Source: JALHSW01 sp963720675 (GTDB lineage: Bacteria > Actinomycetota > Acidimicrobiia > IMCC26256 > PALSA-555). From it: a DNA stretch of 64,000 bases. The translations under genes and the position numbers were made by a program. A model generated the notes under the pieces. The model saw only the letters and a list, made by a program, of their open reading frames with translations. It made no database searches and had not been told where the DNA came from. Each line of letters begins with the position of its first letter. Position 1 is the first letter of the stretch. Of this stretch, positions 1 to 9,001 are shown piece after piece. The DNA lies in contig CAVRGH010000010.1 in NCBI GenBank assembly GCA_963720675.1, positions 1,860,001 to 1,924,000 of the forward strand, written 5' to 3'.

Positions 1-162
1 GGCTTCGCGATCCACGACGTCAAGGTCGAGAAGGGTCCGCAGAAGTTCGAATCGAAGCAGCAGTCGTCGGGTACCTTCACTCGCACCATCAAGAAGCCCG
101 GCAAGTACCGGATCATCTGCACGATCCACCCGGGCATGGAGATGTCGCTGAAGGCGACGTAG
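1..162 (+). CDS. Cupredoxin-like copper protein (C-terminal part)
   Basis: The frame is open from base 1 and ends at a TAG at 160-162, so only the last 53 residues lie in the window. They show the end of a plastocyanin/azurin-type fold: a His at residue 5, then Cys40, His43 and Met48 in the C-x2-H-x4-M arrangement that binds type-1 copper. Such proteins are normally exported single-electron carriers or copper chaperones. Which partner this one has cannot be told because the N-terminus, with any signal peptide or extra domain, is outside the window. The next gene starts 37 bases downstream on the same strand but is metabolically unrelated, so an operon is not implied. Confidence 0.8.
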   Translation, partial: GFAIHDVKVEKGPQKFESKQQSSGTFTRTIKKPGKYRIICTIHPGMEMSLKAT

Positions 163-199
163 CCGCACTTCGGAGCGGAGGAAGCAAGGGGGAGCGCTC

Positions 200-1432
200 G
201 TGAGCGACGACCGGGGCCTGCTCGACGGGGTCCGGGTGATCGAGTGCTCGTTGCTCGGACCGGCCGCGATCACGACGCACCTCGCCGATCTGGGCGCGGA
301 CGTCATCAAGGTCGAACCGCCCCAGGGTGACTACGTCCGCCAGATGACGTGGCCCATCGTCGAGGGCGACTCCCTCATGCACCTCCACATCAACCGGGGC
401 AAGCGCAGCGTCACCCTCGACCTCAAGACTCCTGAGGCGGTCGAGGTGTTCCTCGAGCTCGTGCGTGGCGCGGACGCGGTCGTCGAGGCGATGCGGCCCG
501 GCGCGCTCGAGCGGCGCGGCCTCGGGTACGACCGCCTGCGCGAGGTGAACCCGAAGATCGTGTTCATCACCATCTCGGGCTACGGCATGACCGGTCCGTA
601 CAAGGACATGCCGAGCCACGGCGTCGCCTACGACACGTGGGCCGGCCTCGTCCCCCCGGCGTACGACGAGGACGACTTCTGCTACCTGCCCGAACATCCG
701 TCGATGGGCATCCACGCCGGACCGCTCTTCGGGGCGTTCGGGATCCTCGCCGGGATCATCAGCGCGCGCGCGACCGGCCATGGGTCGCGCATGGAGATCG
801 CGCAGTCCGATGCCGCCGCCTACATGGACTGGTACCGGTCCGAGTCCTACCGCGCGTACGAGCGCCCCCAGTCCGAGGTCACCGGCAACGCGTCCGACAA
901 CTACGAGCGTCGGGCGCCGGGCACCGCGGGCATGAAGGAGGGCGTGCGGTACCAGATGTACGACACCTCCGACGGTCAGGTGCTGTTCATGGCCTCCGAG
1001 CGCGAGTTCTGGGAGAACTTCTGCCGAGGTGTCGACCGCATGGACCTGTTCGAGCGGTGGCCGGGCGAGAAGTTCGCCGACCACGCCCGGAACAACGTCG
1101 AGATGCACCGAGAGCTGCGCGACATCTTCCGTACCAAGACCTCGGCCGAGTGGATCACCTGGTCCAACGAGGTGAACACGCCGATCGCTCCGGTGAACAC
1201 CCCCAAGACGATCGCGGATGACCCGCAGTTCCAGGAACGGCTGCCCTGGATCCCGAAGGACCGGCTCGGCGCCGACGAGCTGCCCATCCCGATCAAGGTG
1301 CTCGATGCCGAACAGCCGGTGCCCACGAAGGCACCGACGGTCGGGCAGCACACGAGTGCGGTGCTCGGCGAGGTCCTGGGCTACGACGACGCCAAGATCG
1401 CCGCGCTGCGCGACGCCGGCACGTTCGGTTGA
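200..1432 (+). CDS. CaiB/BaiF family CoA-transferase (family III)
   Basis: A 410-residue protein of normal length for family III CoA-transferases, which move CoA between carboxylic acids through an aspartyl-CoA intermediate. The N-terminal region has the family signature (LLGPAAITTHLADLGADVIKVE), followed by NRGKRSVTLDLK and the GYGMTGPY stretch. The likely catalytic Asp is about residue 204, in MEIAQSDAA. The start is a GTG preceded by a strong GGGGGAG ribosome site. The substrate is unknown; members act on carnitine, formate/oxalate, branched 2-methylacyl or bile-acid CoA esters. The stop overlaps a TTG (TTGA) that probably starts the next gene, which suggests co-translation with a DapB-like dehydrogenase. 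Confidence 0.92.
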   Translation: MSDDRGLLDGVRVIECSLLGPAAITTHLADLGADVIKVEPPQGDYVRQMTWPIVEGDSLMHLHINRGKRSVTLDLKTPEAVEVFLELVRGADAVVEAMRPGALERRGLGYDRLREVNPKIVFITISGYGMTGPYKDMPSHGVAYDTWAGLVPPAYDEDDFCYLPEHPSMGIHAGPLFGAFGILAGIISARATGHGSRMEIAQSDAAAYMDWYRSESYRAYERPQSEVTGNASDNYERRAPGTAGMKEGVRYQMYDTSDGQVLFMASEREFWENFCRGVDRMDLFERWPGEKFADHARNNVEMHRELRDIFRTKTSAEWITWSNEVNTPIAPVNTPKTIADDPQFQERLPWIPKDRLGADELPIPIKVLDAEQPVPTKAPTVGQHTSAVLGEVLGYDDAKIAALRDAGTFG

Positions 1433-1507
1433 CTCCGGAGCCCGGGAGCGGCCCCCACGCGCGTCGCGCAGTGGAGCACCGGCAACGTCGGGCGTCTGGC
1501 GCTGCGG

Positions 1508-2518
1508 ATGCTGATCGACCGACCCGAGCTCGAGCTGGTCGGCGTACTCGTGCACAGCGCCGACAAGGTCGGGCTCGACGCGGGCGATCTGTGCGATCGC
1601 CCGTCGACCGGGATCACCGCCACCGACGACGTCGACGCGCTCCTCGCGCTCACCCCCGACTGCATCGTGTACACCGCGACCGCGGATCTCCGGCCCAAGC
1701 AGGCCGTCGACGACCTCGTGCGGATCCTCGAGGCCGGCATCGACGTCGTCTCCACGTCGGTCGTCGCGCTGGTGTACCCCGCGGCCGCGAACCCACGGGA
1801 CGTCGAGCGGCTCGAAGCCGCGTGCGCGGCAGGCAACGCATCATGCTTCACGTCGGGCATCGACCCCGGCTACGCCAACGATCTCCTGCCCCTCGCGCTG
1901 CTCGGCTGCCAGGAGCGCGTCGACTCCGTCCGCATCGCGGAGATCCTCAACTACGAGCACTACGACCAGCCCGAGGTCGTGTTCGACACCTTCGGCTTCG
2001 CGAAGCCGCTCGCCGAGACCCCGATGCTGCTCCTGCCCGGTGTCCTCACCTTCGCGTGGGGTCCGGTGGTGCACGCGCTCGCCGACGCGCTCGGCGCGCC
2101 GCTCGACGAGATCCGCGAGGACTCGGAACGCGTCGCCGTCGACCACGACCTCGAGTCCGCGCTCGGGCCGATCCCCGCAGGGACCGCAGCGGGGTTGCGG
2201 TTCGAGCTCCAGGGCATCGTCGCCGGCGAGCCGCGGATCTTCATCGAGCATGTGACGCGGATGCACGACTCGGTGGCGCCCGACTGGCCCCAGCCGCTCG
2301 GGCCCGGTGGCTACCACCTCGTGATCGAAGGGCTGCCCCGCACCGAGTGCCACCTCCTCATCTCGGATCCCGCCACGGGGCAGCACGGGATCGCCGGCCT
2401 CATGAGCACCGCGGCGCGCGTCGTCAACGTGATCCCGCAGGTGTGCGCCGCCGACCCGGGCCTCCTCACCGCCGCCGACCTGCCGCTCGGGACGCCACCG
2501 CGCCTCGCCGCAAGCTGA
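1508..2518 (+). CDS. DapB-like NAD(P)-dependent dehydrogenase, N-terminus frameshifted
   Basis: Resembles the dihydrodipicolinate-reductase-like / 2,4-diaminopentanoate dehydrogenase-like family, soluble NAD(P)-linked enzymes with a Rossmann domain followed by an alpha/beta substrate domain. The ATG given is the first start in the intact frame, but the cofactor motif STGNVGRLALRML lies upstream of it, in the same frame from about 1457. No ATG, GTG or TTG precedes that motif in frame. A TTG at 1429, overlapping the upstream stop, would enter this frame if one C were removed from the run of five at 1452-1456, giving an N-terminus MTPEPGSGPTRVAQWS. The real gene therefore probably runs 1429-2518. 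Substrate unknown; the CoA-transferase partner suggests acid or acyl metabolism. Confidence 0.75.
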   Translation: MLIDRPELELVGVLVHSADKVGLDAGDLCDRPSTGITATDDVDALLALTPDCIVYTATADLRPKQAVDDLVRILEAGIDVVSTSVVALVYPAAANPRDVERLEAACAAGNASCFTSGIDPGYANDLLPLALLGCQERVDSVRIAEILNYEHYDQPEVVFDTFGFAKPLAETPMLLLPGVLTFAWGPVVHALADALGAPLDEIREDSERVAVDHDLESALGPIPAGTAAGLRFELQGIVAGEPRIFIEHVTRMHDSVAPDWPQPLGPGGYHLVIEGLPRTECHLLISDPATGQHGIAGLMSTAARVVNVIPQVCAADPGLLTAADLPLGTPPRLAAS

Positions 2519-2610
2519 CGGGTTCATCCGCGGGTGCACCGCTAGCCTCACCGGTCTGCCTCGGCAGCCCGGTGCAACACCGACCACTCGCTCGCACCAA
2601 CAGGAGTCCG

Positions 2611-3453
2611 ATGCGCTTCCGCCGCCGTCGTCGCGTGCGCTCCCGAGCGCGCCTCACCGTGCGGTGGGCCGCAGCGCTCTCGGTGGCGGCGTTGACCCTC
2701 GCGACTGCAACGGCTGCTGGCCGCGCCGACGCCGCGACCCCTGCGGATCCTCGTCACCAACGACGACGGCGTGACCGCCGACGGGATCGACGCGCTCGTG
2801 AACGCGCTCCGGGCCGTCGACGGGGTCGGAGTCACGGTGATCGCCCCGGCCACCAACATGTCGGGGACCGGGGCGAGGACCTCGACGGGCAAGCTCCGGG
2901 CCCTGGCGACCACGACCCAGAGCGGCGTCGCCGCGACCGCGGTGCAGGGCTATCCGGCCGACACCGTCATCTACGCCGTCGCCCGCGGTGGGATGGACGA
3001 CTCGTCCCGATCTGGTCGTCTCCGGGGTGAACGAGGGGCCGAACCTCGGAGCGGTCACCAACGCTCCGGCACCGTGGGCGCGGCGAGGCAGGCCGCGGCA
3101 AGCTGGGCGTCCCGGCCGTTGCCGTGAGCCAGGACGATCCGGACGGGCGTGAAGGTCGACTACTCGGTCGGCGCCGCCGCTGCGGTCGCGTGGCTCGCCG
3201 AGCACCGCGACGGCCTCGCGCCTGCTGTGTGGGCGGCACGAACGAGGTCGTGCTCGAGAACATCAACGTACCCACCTGCACGAACGGCACGATCCGCGGG
3301 ACGGTGCGCACGAAGACCGGGAAGTCCGGCAAGGGAGTGACCGGCGCCGAGTCCCACTGCACCTCGAGGTCGACGGCACACCGCACCGACCTGGAGGCGT
3401 TCAAGCACGGCTTCATCGCCGTCGCGCCCTTGGCGATCCCGAAGCGCCCCTAG
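2611..3453 (+). pseudogene. Secreted SurE-like 5'/3'-nucleotidase, multiply frameshifted
   Basis: SurE proteins are metal-dependent nucleoside monophosphatases. The ATG at 2611 opens an Arg-rich then hydrophobic, Ala-rich signal peptide. The SurE motifs then appear in successive frames: ILVTNDDGVTADG (about 2745-2785, metal-binding NDDG), PDLVVSGVNEGPNLG (about 3006-3050), SGTVGAARQAA (about 3067), LGVPAVAVSQ (about 3100-3130), and a C-terminal part ending at 3453. At least five frame changes of both signs are needed to read through, so no full product can be made from this sequence. The exported SurE type is known in actinobacteria. Either true decay or clustered sequencing error fits. Confidence 0.7.
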
Positions 3454-3459
3454 ACGCCT

Positions 3460-4911
3460 CTAAACGCGGTCGGCGGACCCACGGGGCACGCGCACCCAGA
3501 ACGTCGATCCGCCTCCCCCATCCGTTCCGGGAGCCGTGGCGCGCACGCCGTAGGTCCCGCCGTGCGCCTCCACGATCGCCGCGACGATCGCCAGGCCGAG
3601 GCCGGCTCCGCCGCCGTCCCGACGGGTGCGCGACGAGTCGGTGCGGACGAGGCGATCGAAGATCGATGCCGCCAGCGCGGGATCGATGCCGGGCCCGTGG
3701 TCGATCACCTCGATCTCCGCGTCCTCGTCGACGGACCGCAGCACGACCTCGACCGCGGTGGCGTCCGGCGTGTGCGCGCGCACGTTGGCCAGGAGGTTCG
3801 CGATCACCTGCGTGAGCCGGGCGCGGTCCCCGACCACGACGAGTCCATCCGGCGCGTCGAGGTCGACCGGGCGCTCGGGGTCGAGGGTGCGCAGATCGGC
3901 GACCGCACCGGTCGCGAGCTCGACGAGATCCACCGGCTCGGCATCGAGGGGCCGGTGCTCGTCGAGCCTCGCCAGCGTCAGCATGTCGTCGACCAGCCCG
4001 CCCATCCGCGCGGCCTCTTCCTCGATGCGCCGCATGGCTTTCGGGAGCTCCTCGGGATCGTCGGCCGCGCCACGCCGGAACAGCTCGGCGTACCCCCGCA
4101 CCGCGGTCAGCGGCGTGCGCAGCTCGTGCGACGCATCGGCGACGAACTGCCGCAGGCGCTGCTCGGACGCGGCCTGGACGGCGAACGCTCCCTCGATCTC
4201 CGAGAGCATGCCGTTGAGCGACTTGCCGAGCCGAGCGATCTCCGTGCGGTCACCGCTGGGCTCGACGCGCTGCGAGAGATCGCCGGCGGCGATCGCCGCG
4301 GCCGTCCCCTCCATGCGGCGCAACGGACGGAGCCCGAGACCGGTGAGCCACCACGCGAGCCCGAGCACGCCGAGCAGGACCGCTGCGCTGGCCCCTACCT
4401 GGATCAGCAGGAGCTGCTGGAGCGTGTCCTCGATGTCGTTGACCGGAAGTGCGGCGAGGACGGTGAACCCGGAGTTCGGGGGTCGCTCCGCGACGACGCG
4501 GTACGGCTTGCCTCCCGGTGTCTCGACGTCGAAGTACTTGCGTTCCCCGGCGCGCACGTGCACCGAGGCCGGGAGCACAGGGACCGGCCGGTCGGTGCCG
4601 AACACGAAGCGCGCGGCGACGACGTCGCCGTCGGCGTCGCGGAGCTCGGAGTACACGTCGCCGACGTCCAGGCTGTCACCCGGGTCGTCGAAGACCGGTG
4701 CCGCAGGTCCGGTCACCTCGCGACCCTGCGGTCGGGTCGGTTCGGTGCGGAGGAGCGCCGCGAACGAGGGGCCGACGAGCCCGTTGAGCTGCTCGTCCCG
4801 CTTGTCGGTGAGGAAGTCCTCGACGTACCGACCGATCGCGACGTTCGCGACCACGAGCGCGAGCGCGACGGCGACCACCGTGATGATCGCGAGGCGGGCG
4901 CGCAGCGACAC
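3460..4911 (-). CDS. Two-component sensor histidine kinase
   Basis: A 483-residue membrane kinase. After the GTG start (SLRARLAIITVV) comes TM helix 1, an extracytoplasmic sensor region of about 150 residues, TM helix 2 (LIQVGASAAVLLGVLGLAWWL), a HAMP linker, the H-box (ASHELRTPLTAVRGY, phospho-acceptor His), an N-box, and the ATP-binding motifs IDHGPGI and GAGLGLAIV. This is the order of EnvZ/MprB-type kinases. I chose the GTG at 4911 because residues upstream of it are Arg/Pro-rich out-of-frame sequence overlapping the regulator gene. It lies directly downstream of its OmpR-type partner on the same strand. The signal sensed is unknown. Confidence 0.92.
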   Translation of the reverse strand: MSLRARLAIITVVAVALALVVANVAIGRYVEDFLTDKRDEQLNGLVGPSFAALLRTEPTRPQGREVTGPAAPVFDDPGDSLDVGDVYSELRDADGDVVAARFVFGTDRPVPVLPASVHVRAGERKYFDVETPGGKPYRVVAERPPNSGFTVLAALPVNDIEDTLQQLLLIQVGASAAVLLGVLGLAWWLTGLGLRPLRRMEGTAAAIAAGDLSQRVEPSGDRTEIARLGKSLNGMLSEIEGAFAVQAASEQRLRQFVADASHELRTPLTAVRGYAELFRRGAADDPEELPKAMRRIEEEAARMGGLVDDMLTLARLDEHRPLDAEPVDLVELATGAVADLRTLDPERPVDLDAPDGLVVVGDRARLTQVIANLLANVRAHTPDATAVEVVLRSVDEDAEIEVIDHGPGIDPALAASIFDRLVRTDSSRTRRDGGGAGLGLAIVAAIVEAHGGTYGVRATAPGTDGGGGSTFWVRVPRGSADRV

Positions 4912-5636
4912 GGTGCGTCTAGTCGTTCGCGAGGGCGGAGCGTGTAGCCGACCCCGCGCAAGGTCTGGATCAACGTCGTCCCGTCGCCTTCGACATCGAG
5001 CTTCTTCCGGAGGTATGAGATGTAGGTCTCGACGATCCCGGCATCGCCACCGAAGTCGTACTCCCACACGTGGTCGAGGATCTGACCCTTCGAGACAACG
5101 CGACGCGTGTTCAGCATCAAGTAGCGGAGGAGCTTGAACTCGGTGGGCGTGAGCGTGATGGCGTGACCCGCGCGCCACACCTCGTACTTTTCCTCGTCGA
5201 GCTCGAGGTCGCCGACCTTCAGCACTGCGCCGGCCTGAGTGTCGGTCCCGGCACGACGGAGGACCGCGCGGATCCTCGCGAGCAGCTCCTCGAGGCTGAA
5301 TGGCTTGGTCACGTAGTCGTCGCCGCCGAGCGTGAGACCGCGGACCTTGTCGTCGGTGGTGTCGCGAGCGGTGAGGAAGAGCACCGGGACCCGGTGGCCG
5401 TCGCTCCGGAGCCGCCGCTGCACCTCGAAGCCGTCGATGTCGGGGAGCTGCACGTCGAGGACGACGAGCTCGGGGCGGAACGTGCCGAGTGCCTCGAGGG
5501 CGGCGCGGCCGGTCGGGGCGATCTTGGTGGAGAAGCCCTCGTAGCGGAGTGCGGTCGACACGAGCTCGGCGATGGGCGGTTCGTCGTCCACCACCAGCAC
5601 CCGCACCGCTTCGGGCGCGATCTGGGGTCCGGTCAT
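4713..5636 (-). CDS. OmpR-family response regulator (reads on into the kinase gene)
   Basis: Receiver domain in the first about 120 residues, with the acidic pair VVDDE, phospho-acceptor Asp in VVLDVQLPDIDG and the conserved Lys in YVTKPF. It is followed by an OmpR/PhoB winged helix (LTPTEFKLLRYLMLN, then VETYISYLRKKL and RGVGYTLR). It binds DNA when phosphorylated by the adjacent kinase. The conserved domain ends near 4930, but the frame as deposited continues about 70 Arg/Ser-rich residues into the kinase. Removing one G from the GGG at 4933-4935 would instead end the protein LRLAND at a TAG at 4919-4921, eight bases before the kinase GTG. I take that as the natural end. Confidence 0.88.
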   Translation of the reverse strand: MTGPQIAPEAVRVLVVDDEPPIAELVSTALRYEGFSTKIAPTGRAALEALGTFRPELVVLDVQLPDIDGFEVQRRLRSDGHRVPVLFLTARDTTDDKVRGLTLGGDDYVTKPFSLEELLARIRAVLRRAGTDTQAGAVLKVGDLELDEEKYEVWRAGHAITLTPTEFKLLRYLMLNTRRVVSKGQILDHVWEYDFGGDAGIVETYISYLRKKLDVEGDGTTLIQTLRGVGYTLRPRERLDAPCRCAPASRSSRWSPSRSRSWSRTSRSVGTSRTSSPTSGTSSSTGSSAPRSRRSSAPNRPDRRVAR

Positions 5637-5717
5637 CCCCCCATCATGCCGATGCCGCCTGAGAGGAACCTGGGAGACCGCTGAGCGCCGCCTCTCCGAC
5701 CCTGGGCGCCCCGACGG

Positions 5718-6764
5718 TCAGGCGAGCAGCTCCTCGAGCAGGGTGACGCTGTCGAGATCCTCGACCGCGGTCGTGGCCCGGGTCATGCCACCCTGGCCGA
5801 CCTCCTCGGTCTGCCAGCGGCTGCCCATCGCCGCCGTCGACGTGGCCGAGTTCCACGCGTAGATCACGAGCAGGCGGTACTGCTGCCAGGCCTCGTCGAA
5901 CCCCAGGTCGATCCCCGACGCCGCGAGGACCTCGAGGTAGGTGCGGAGCCAGTCCTCCTCGTGGGCGCGGCGCACCTCGGTGCGGGTGGAGTTGCCCAGG
6001 ACGTACGCGAAGTCGCGGATGCCCGTCGCGCGCCACACCATCCCCCAGTCGAAGAACCCGGCGATCGACCCGTCCATGAACAGGTTCCCGAGGTGCGGAT
6101 CCCCGTGGATGAGCGTCGGTGGGCCAGCGCCGAGAAGGCCCGCGATCTCCGGCGCACGGTCGACGTACAGCTCGGCGAGTCGCCGGAACGTCGGGCCCAT
6201 GCGGTCCCCGAACGCGTCGAGCGCCTTGCCGATGAACGGCCCGCCCCCCTCGAACCCGACGCGCCAACCCTCGGTCACCCAGTGCAGCTCGCCGTCGAGG
6301 CGCGGGTCGTCCCAGAAGCTCGCGTGCAGCCGCGCGAGTGCCTCGACGATCGCGGCGACGCTGTCCGCGACGTCGGCGTCGTCGGGGCTCGGGAACCGCA
6401 GACCCGGTGCCTCGAGGTCCTCGAGCAGCATCACGAAACGACCGTCATCGTCGAGCTCCGCGTGGTGGACCTCCGGGATCCGGATCGGCACCTCACGACC
6501 GACGTCGCGGTAGAAGCGCGCCTCGGCGACGCCCAGCCCGACAGCGTCGACGAACCGCCGCTGACGTTCGTCGAAAGGCGCGAGCTTGAGGAACACCGAG
6601 GACGGCCCCGTCGCGCCCGCTGCGTACTCGATGCCGAGGCGGGCGCGCCCGGTCGTCCCGGAGTGCGCATCGAGCACCGTGACACCGGACACGGGCACGC
6701 CCAGGGCTGCGGTCAGCCACTCGGGGGTGGCATCGGCGACGTCGAGCGGGATGGGCTCCGTCAT
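5718..6764 (-). CDS. APH-like kinase (phosphotransferase enzyme family)
   Basis: A 348-residue soluble protein of the aminoglycoside-phosphotransferase/choline-kinase fold. The Brenner-type catalytic loop LIHGDPHLGNLF is followed by the metal-binding Asp in GFFDWGMVW, and there is a nucleotide-loop region near the N-terminus. Most actinobacterial members of this group phosphorylate small molecules of unknown identity rather than antibiotics. The ATG at 6764 overlaps the stop of the upstream CotH gene by ATGA (6761-6764), so the two are translationally coupled. It is the last gene of a VTC/DUF4956/CotH set. A second kinase fold beside CotH, itself a kinase, is the notable context. An upstream frame extension exists but is Arg-rich and overlaps CotH. 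Confidence 0.85.
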   Translation of the reverse strand: MTEPIPLDVADATPEWLTAALGVPVSGVTVLDAHSGTTGRARLGIEYAAGATGPSSVFLKLAPFDERQRRFVDAVGLGVAEARFYRDVGREVPIRIPEVHHAELDDDGRFVMLLEDLEAPGLRFPSPDDADVADSVAAIVEALARLHASFWDDPRLDGELHWVTEGWRVGFEGGGPFIGKALDAFGDRMGPTFRRLAELYVDRAPEIAGLLGAGPPTLIHGDPHLGNLFMDGSIAGFFDWGMVWRATGIRDFAYVLGNSTRTEVRRAHEEDWLRTYLEVLAASGIDLGFDEAWQQYRLLVIYAWNSATSTAAMGSRWQTEEVGQGGMTRATTAVEDLDSVTLLEELLA

Positions 6765-8252
6765 CCGGCGATCGGTGCGACGGTCTGGAGGAAGGCGATG
6801 CGATCGGCAATGAACTGCTTGTCGCGCGCGATGTCGGACTCCAACTTCACCGGGTCCACGAAGTGTCGCTTCCCGTTGGCCGTTCGGATGACGTCGCCCA
6901 GGCGATCGATCAAGGAGTCTGCTCGCCCCGAGGTCAAGGCTGCGTCGAACATCTCGCGGTAGGCGCGCTCGTACGTTTGGCGGTACTTCGGGGAGGCGAG
7001 GAAGCGGGTCACGAGGCGGTTGGGCTCCCCGTTGCCTTCCCCGGGAACGAGCTCCTCGAGGCCGGGAAGGTTCCCGATCTGCACGGTAGCCCCGTCCTCG
7101 TAGTACGGGCGGTACGTCGCGCCCCCGCCGATGCCGAGGCGGCCGAATGCGAGGTTCTGGTCCCATGGCGCGAAGGACATGCGTCGCGTCGTCGGGTCGT
7201 ACAGCAGGTAGTAGTTGTTGCCGGTACCGGCGAGCGAGTCGGGGTCGGTGATGAGATTCTGGAACGCGAGGTAGCGCGCGAACTCCTGGGTGTCGAGGTG
7301 CTCGTCGAGGTGCGCTTCGAACTCGGCGTCGGTCGAGAGGTCGATGAACCTCAGGAAGTCGATCATCGGTTGGGGTCCGATGTCCTGCGTCTCGGCTTTC
7401 TGGTTGAACACCAGTGCGTAGCCCGCCGGATCCTCACCCGCGTACCGGAAGCGCGCCGCGACGATCGCCTTGTAGAGCGCCGGCTGTGCGTCGGGCAGCA
7501 TGCGCCGCACCCAGAGGTCATCGGGGTGCTCGACGAGGAGGTCGAGGACCTCGGGCGAACCGTTGACGCTCACCCCTGCACCGGCTGGTCCGCAGGTACG
7601 GCTGGTCGGTCGCCTCGGTGAGACGATTGGCGACGAACTCGGTGAGCTGCGACGAATCGCCCCCGAAGCCTCCGGAGGTGCGCAGCGCGAGCTCGTTCAC
7701 GCCCTGGTAGCGCTGGCCGGGCACGAAGTGGTCCATCCGAAGCAGGAACGGGAACTTCTCGGGCTCGTCCTTGGTCAACGTACCGAGCACAGCGATGATC
7801 CCCGGCGCCGGCGGACTGTTCGGACCTCCGTAGCGGAGTCCGATGAGCGTCGAGTTCCCCTTGAGACGCACACCGACACGGTCGATCTGCACGCCGTCGA
7901 TCACGACGGTCGCGGGGTGCCACGACTTCACGGCTACCGCCTGCTGGTAGTCGGCGATCATCGCGTCGTACTCCACCGGCTCGATCGTCATCGACACCTC
8001 GTGGACGATCGAGTCGTCGAAGAGATCGACGGTGTTCGTGACGTTCTCCCCCGGCAGTCCACGGGCGCGCTCGATGACCTGCTGCTTCGCCGCAGCATCG
8101 CGTTTGGTCTGTGTCGCGAGCGACGTGCTCGACGTATAGGGCACAACCACGTCGGCACCGAGCAGCGCGAGCATCGCGAACGAGAACCCCGCCAGCGCCG
8201 CGAAGAGCCACCAGTTCCGCCGCCATGCCAGGTGTCGACTCCGCCAGGTCAT
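6761..8252 (-). CDS. CotH-type protein kinase family protein (one frame break)
   Basis: CotH proteins have an atypical protein-kinase fold; in Bacillus, CotH phosphorylates spore coat proteins. The N-terminal part (ATG 8252) starts with a cytoplasmic Arg/Trp stretch, one TM helix (LFAALAGFSFAMLALLGAD) and then an external domain. The family motifs follow: VRLKGNST, FPFLLRMDHF and GVNELALRTS. The second half, read in another frame from about 7580, has NYYLLYDPTTRRMSFAPWDQNLAFG with the metal-binding Asp. One extra base near 7580-7590 separates the halves; without it the join reads YLRTAGAGVSVNGS. Read literally there are two overlapping pieces, 7518-8252 and 6761-7573. It is probably membrane-anchored and outward-facing, inside the VTC/DUF4956 operon. 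Confidence 0.8.
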
Positions 8253-8265
8253 CGATGCCCGACCG

Positions 8266-8970
8266 CTACAGGTCGGTCGTGTCGTAACCCGTGATGAGGC
8301 TCACGCGCTCGTTCCCGGTGCGCTCACGGATCGAGTTGATGAACTCTTGGCGTTGCGCGTCCTTCTTGACGACCACGCTGTAGATGAGCTCGGTGGCGGT
8401 TCCCGACCGCACCGTATCGATGCTGATCAGATCCGATTCCTTCGTGTACCGCAGGAAGAGGTCGTCGAACATCCCTTCGACGTGCGTGTCGTTGGCCACC
8501 TGGATCTTCAGGATCTGGCTGACATTGTTCAATGCGAAGAAGTTGAACTTGACCATGATGAGGACCACGAGACAGATCGAAGTCGCCGCGACCGCCGCCA
8601 GGACGTAGAACCGGGTCCCCGCGGCCATCCCGATGACCATCACGAAGAACACGAAGCCGACGTCGCGGGTCTCCTTCACCGCGTTCCGGAATCGCACGAT
8701 CGAAAGGGCCCCCACGAGTGAGAACGCTCGAGCGAGGTTGGATCCGATGATGAGCATCACCACCGAGACGACCATCGCCAGGATCACCATCGTTTGCACG
8801 AAGCTCTGGCTGTAGGAGACGCCCTTGTGCGTCGCCCGGTACACGTAGGCGATCAGCATGCTGAGGGCGAAGCTCGTGACCAAGGTCAAGAAGACGTCGC
8901 CGACCGAGAAGTTCCCGGTCAGATCCTTGAAATCGAAGATGTCGCCTGAGGCACCCAGGATCAGCTGCAC
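8266..8970 (-). CDS. DUF4956 membrane protein
   Basis: A 234-residue protein with about four hydrophobic helices in the first 150 residues (DVFLTLVTSFALSMLIAYV, VILAMVVSVVMLIIGS, then two more from VGFVFFVMVIGMAAG). The motif GALSIVRFRNAVKETRD is diagnostic of DUF4956. The last about 90 residues form a soluble domain. Its function is not known. The family is repeatedly found next to VTC-domain polyphosphate polymerases and CotH proteins, as here. I start it at the GTG at 8970, which has AGAGGAG eight bases upstream; the longer frame overlaps the VTC gene. It ends 13 bases before the CotH start, so it is in one operon. Confidence 0.87.
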   Translation of the reverse strand: MQLILGASGDIFDFKDLTGNFSVGDVFLTLVTSFALSMLIAYVYRATHKGVSYSQSFVQTMVILAMVVSVVMLIIGSNLARAFSLVGALSIVRFRNAVKETRDVGFVFFVMVIGMAAGTRFYVLAAVAATSICLVVLIMVKFNFFALNNVSQILKIQVANDTHVEGMFDDLFLRYTKESDLISIDTVRSGTATELIYSVVVKKDAQRQEFINSIRERTGNERVSLITGYDTTDL

Positions 8971-9001
8971 GTGAGGTTGCTCCTCTGGTCGGCGGACTTG
9001 C

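Noticed and set aside
113..1555. A 480-codon minus-strand open frame opposite the CoA-transferase
   Set aside because: It is antisense to a clearly conserved enzyme, its residues are Arg/Val/His-rich without motifs, and long antisense frames are expected in DNA this rich in GC.
1429..3030. A single 533-codon frame from TTG 1429 through the dehydrogenase to SurE
   Set aside because: Arg/Pro-rich throughout; only its first 8-9 codons and the SurE signal peptide fit coding sequence, the dehydrogenase being clearly in the next frame.
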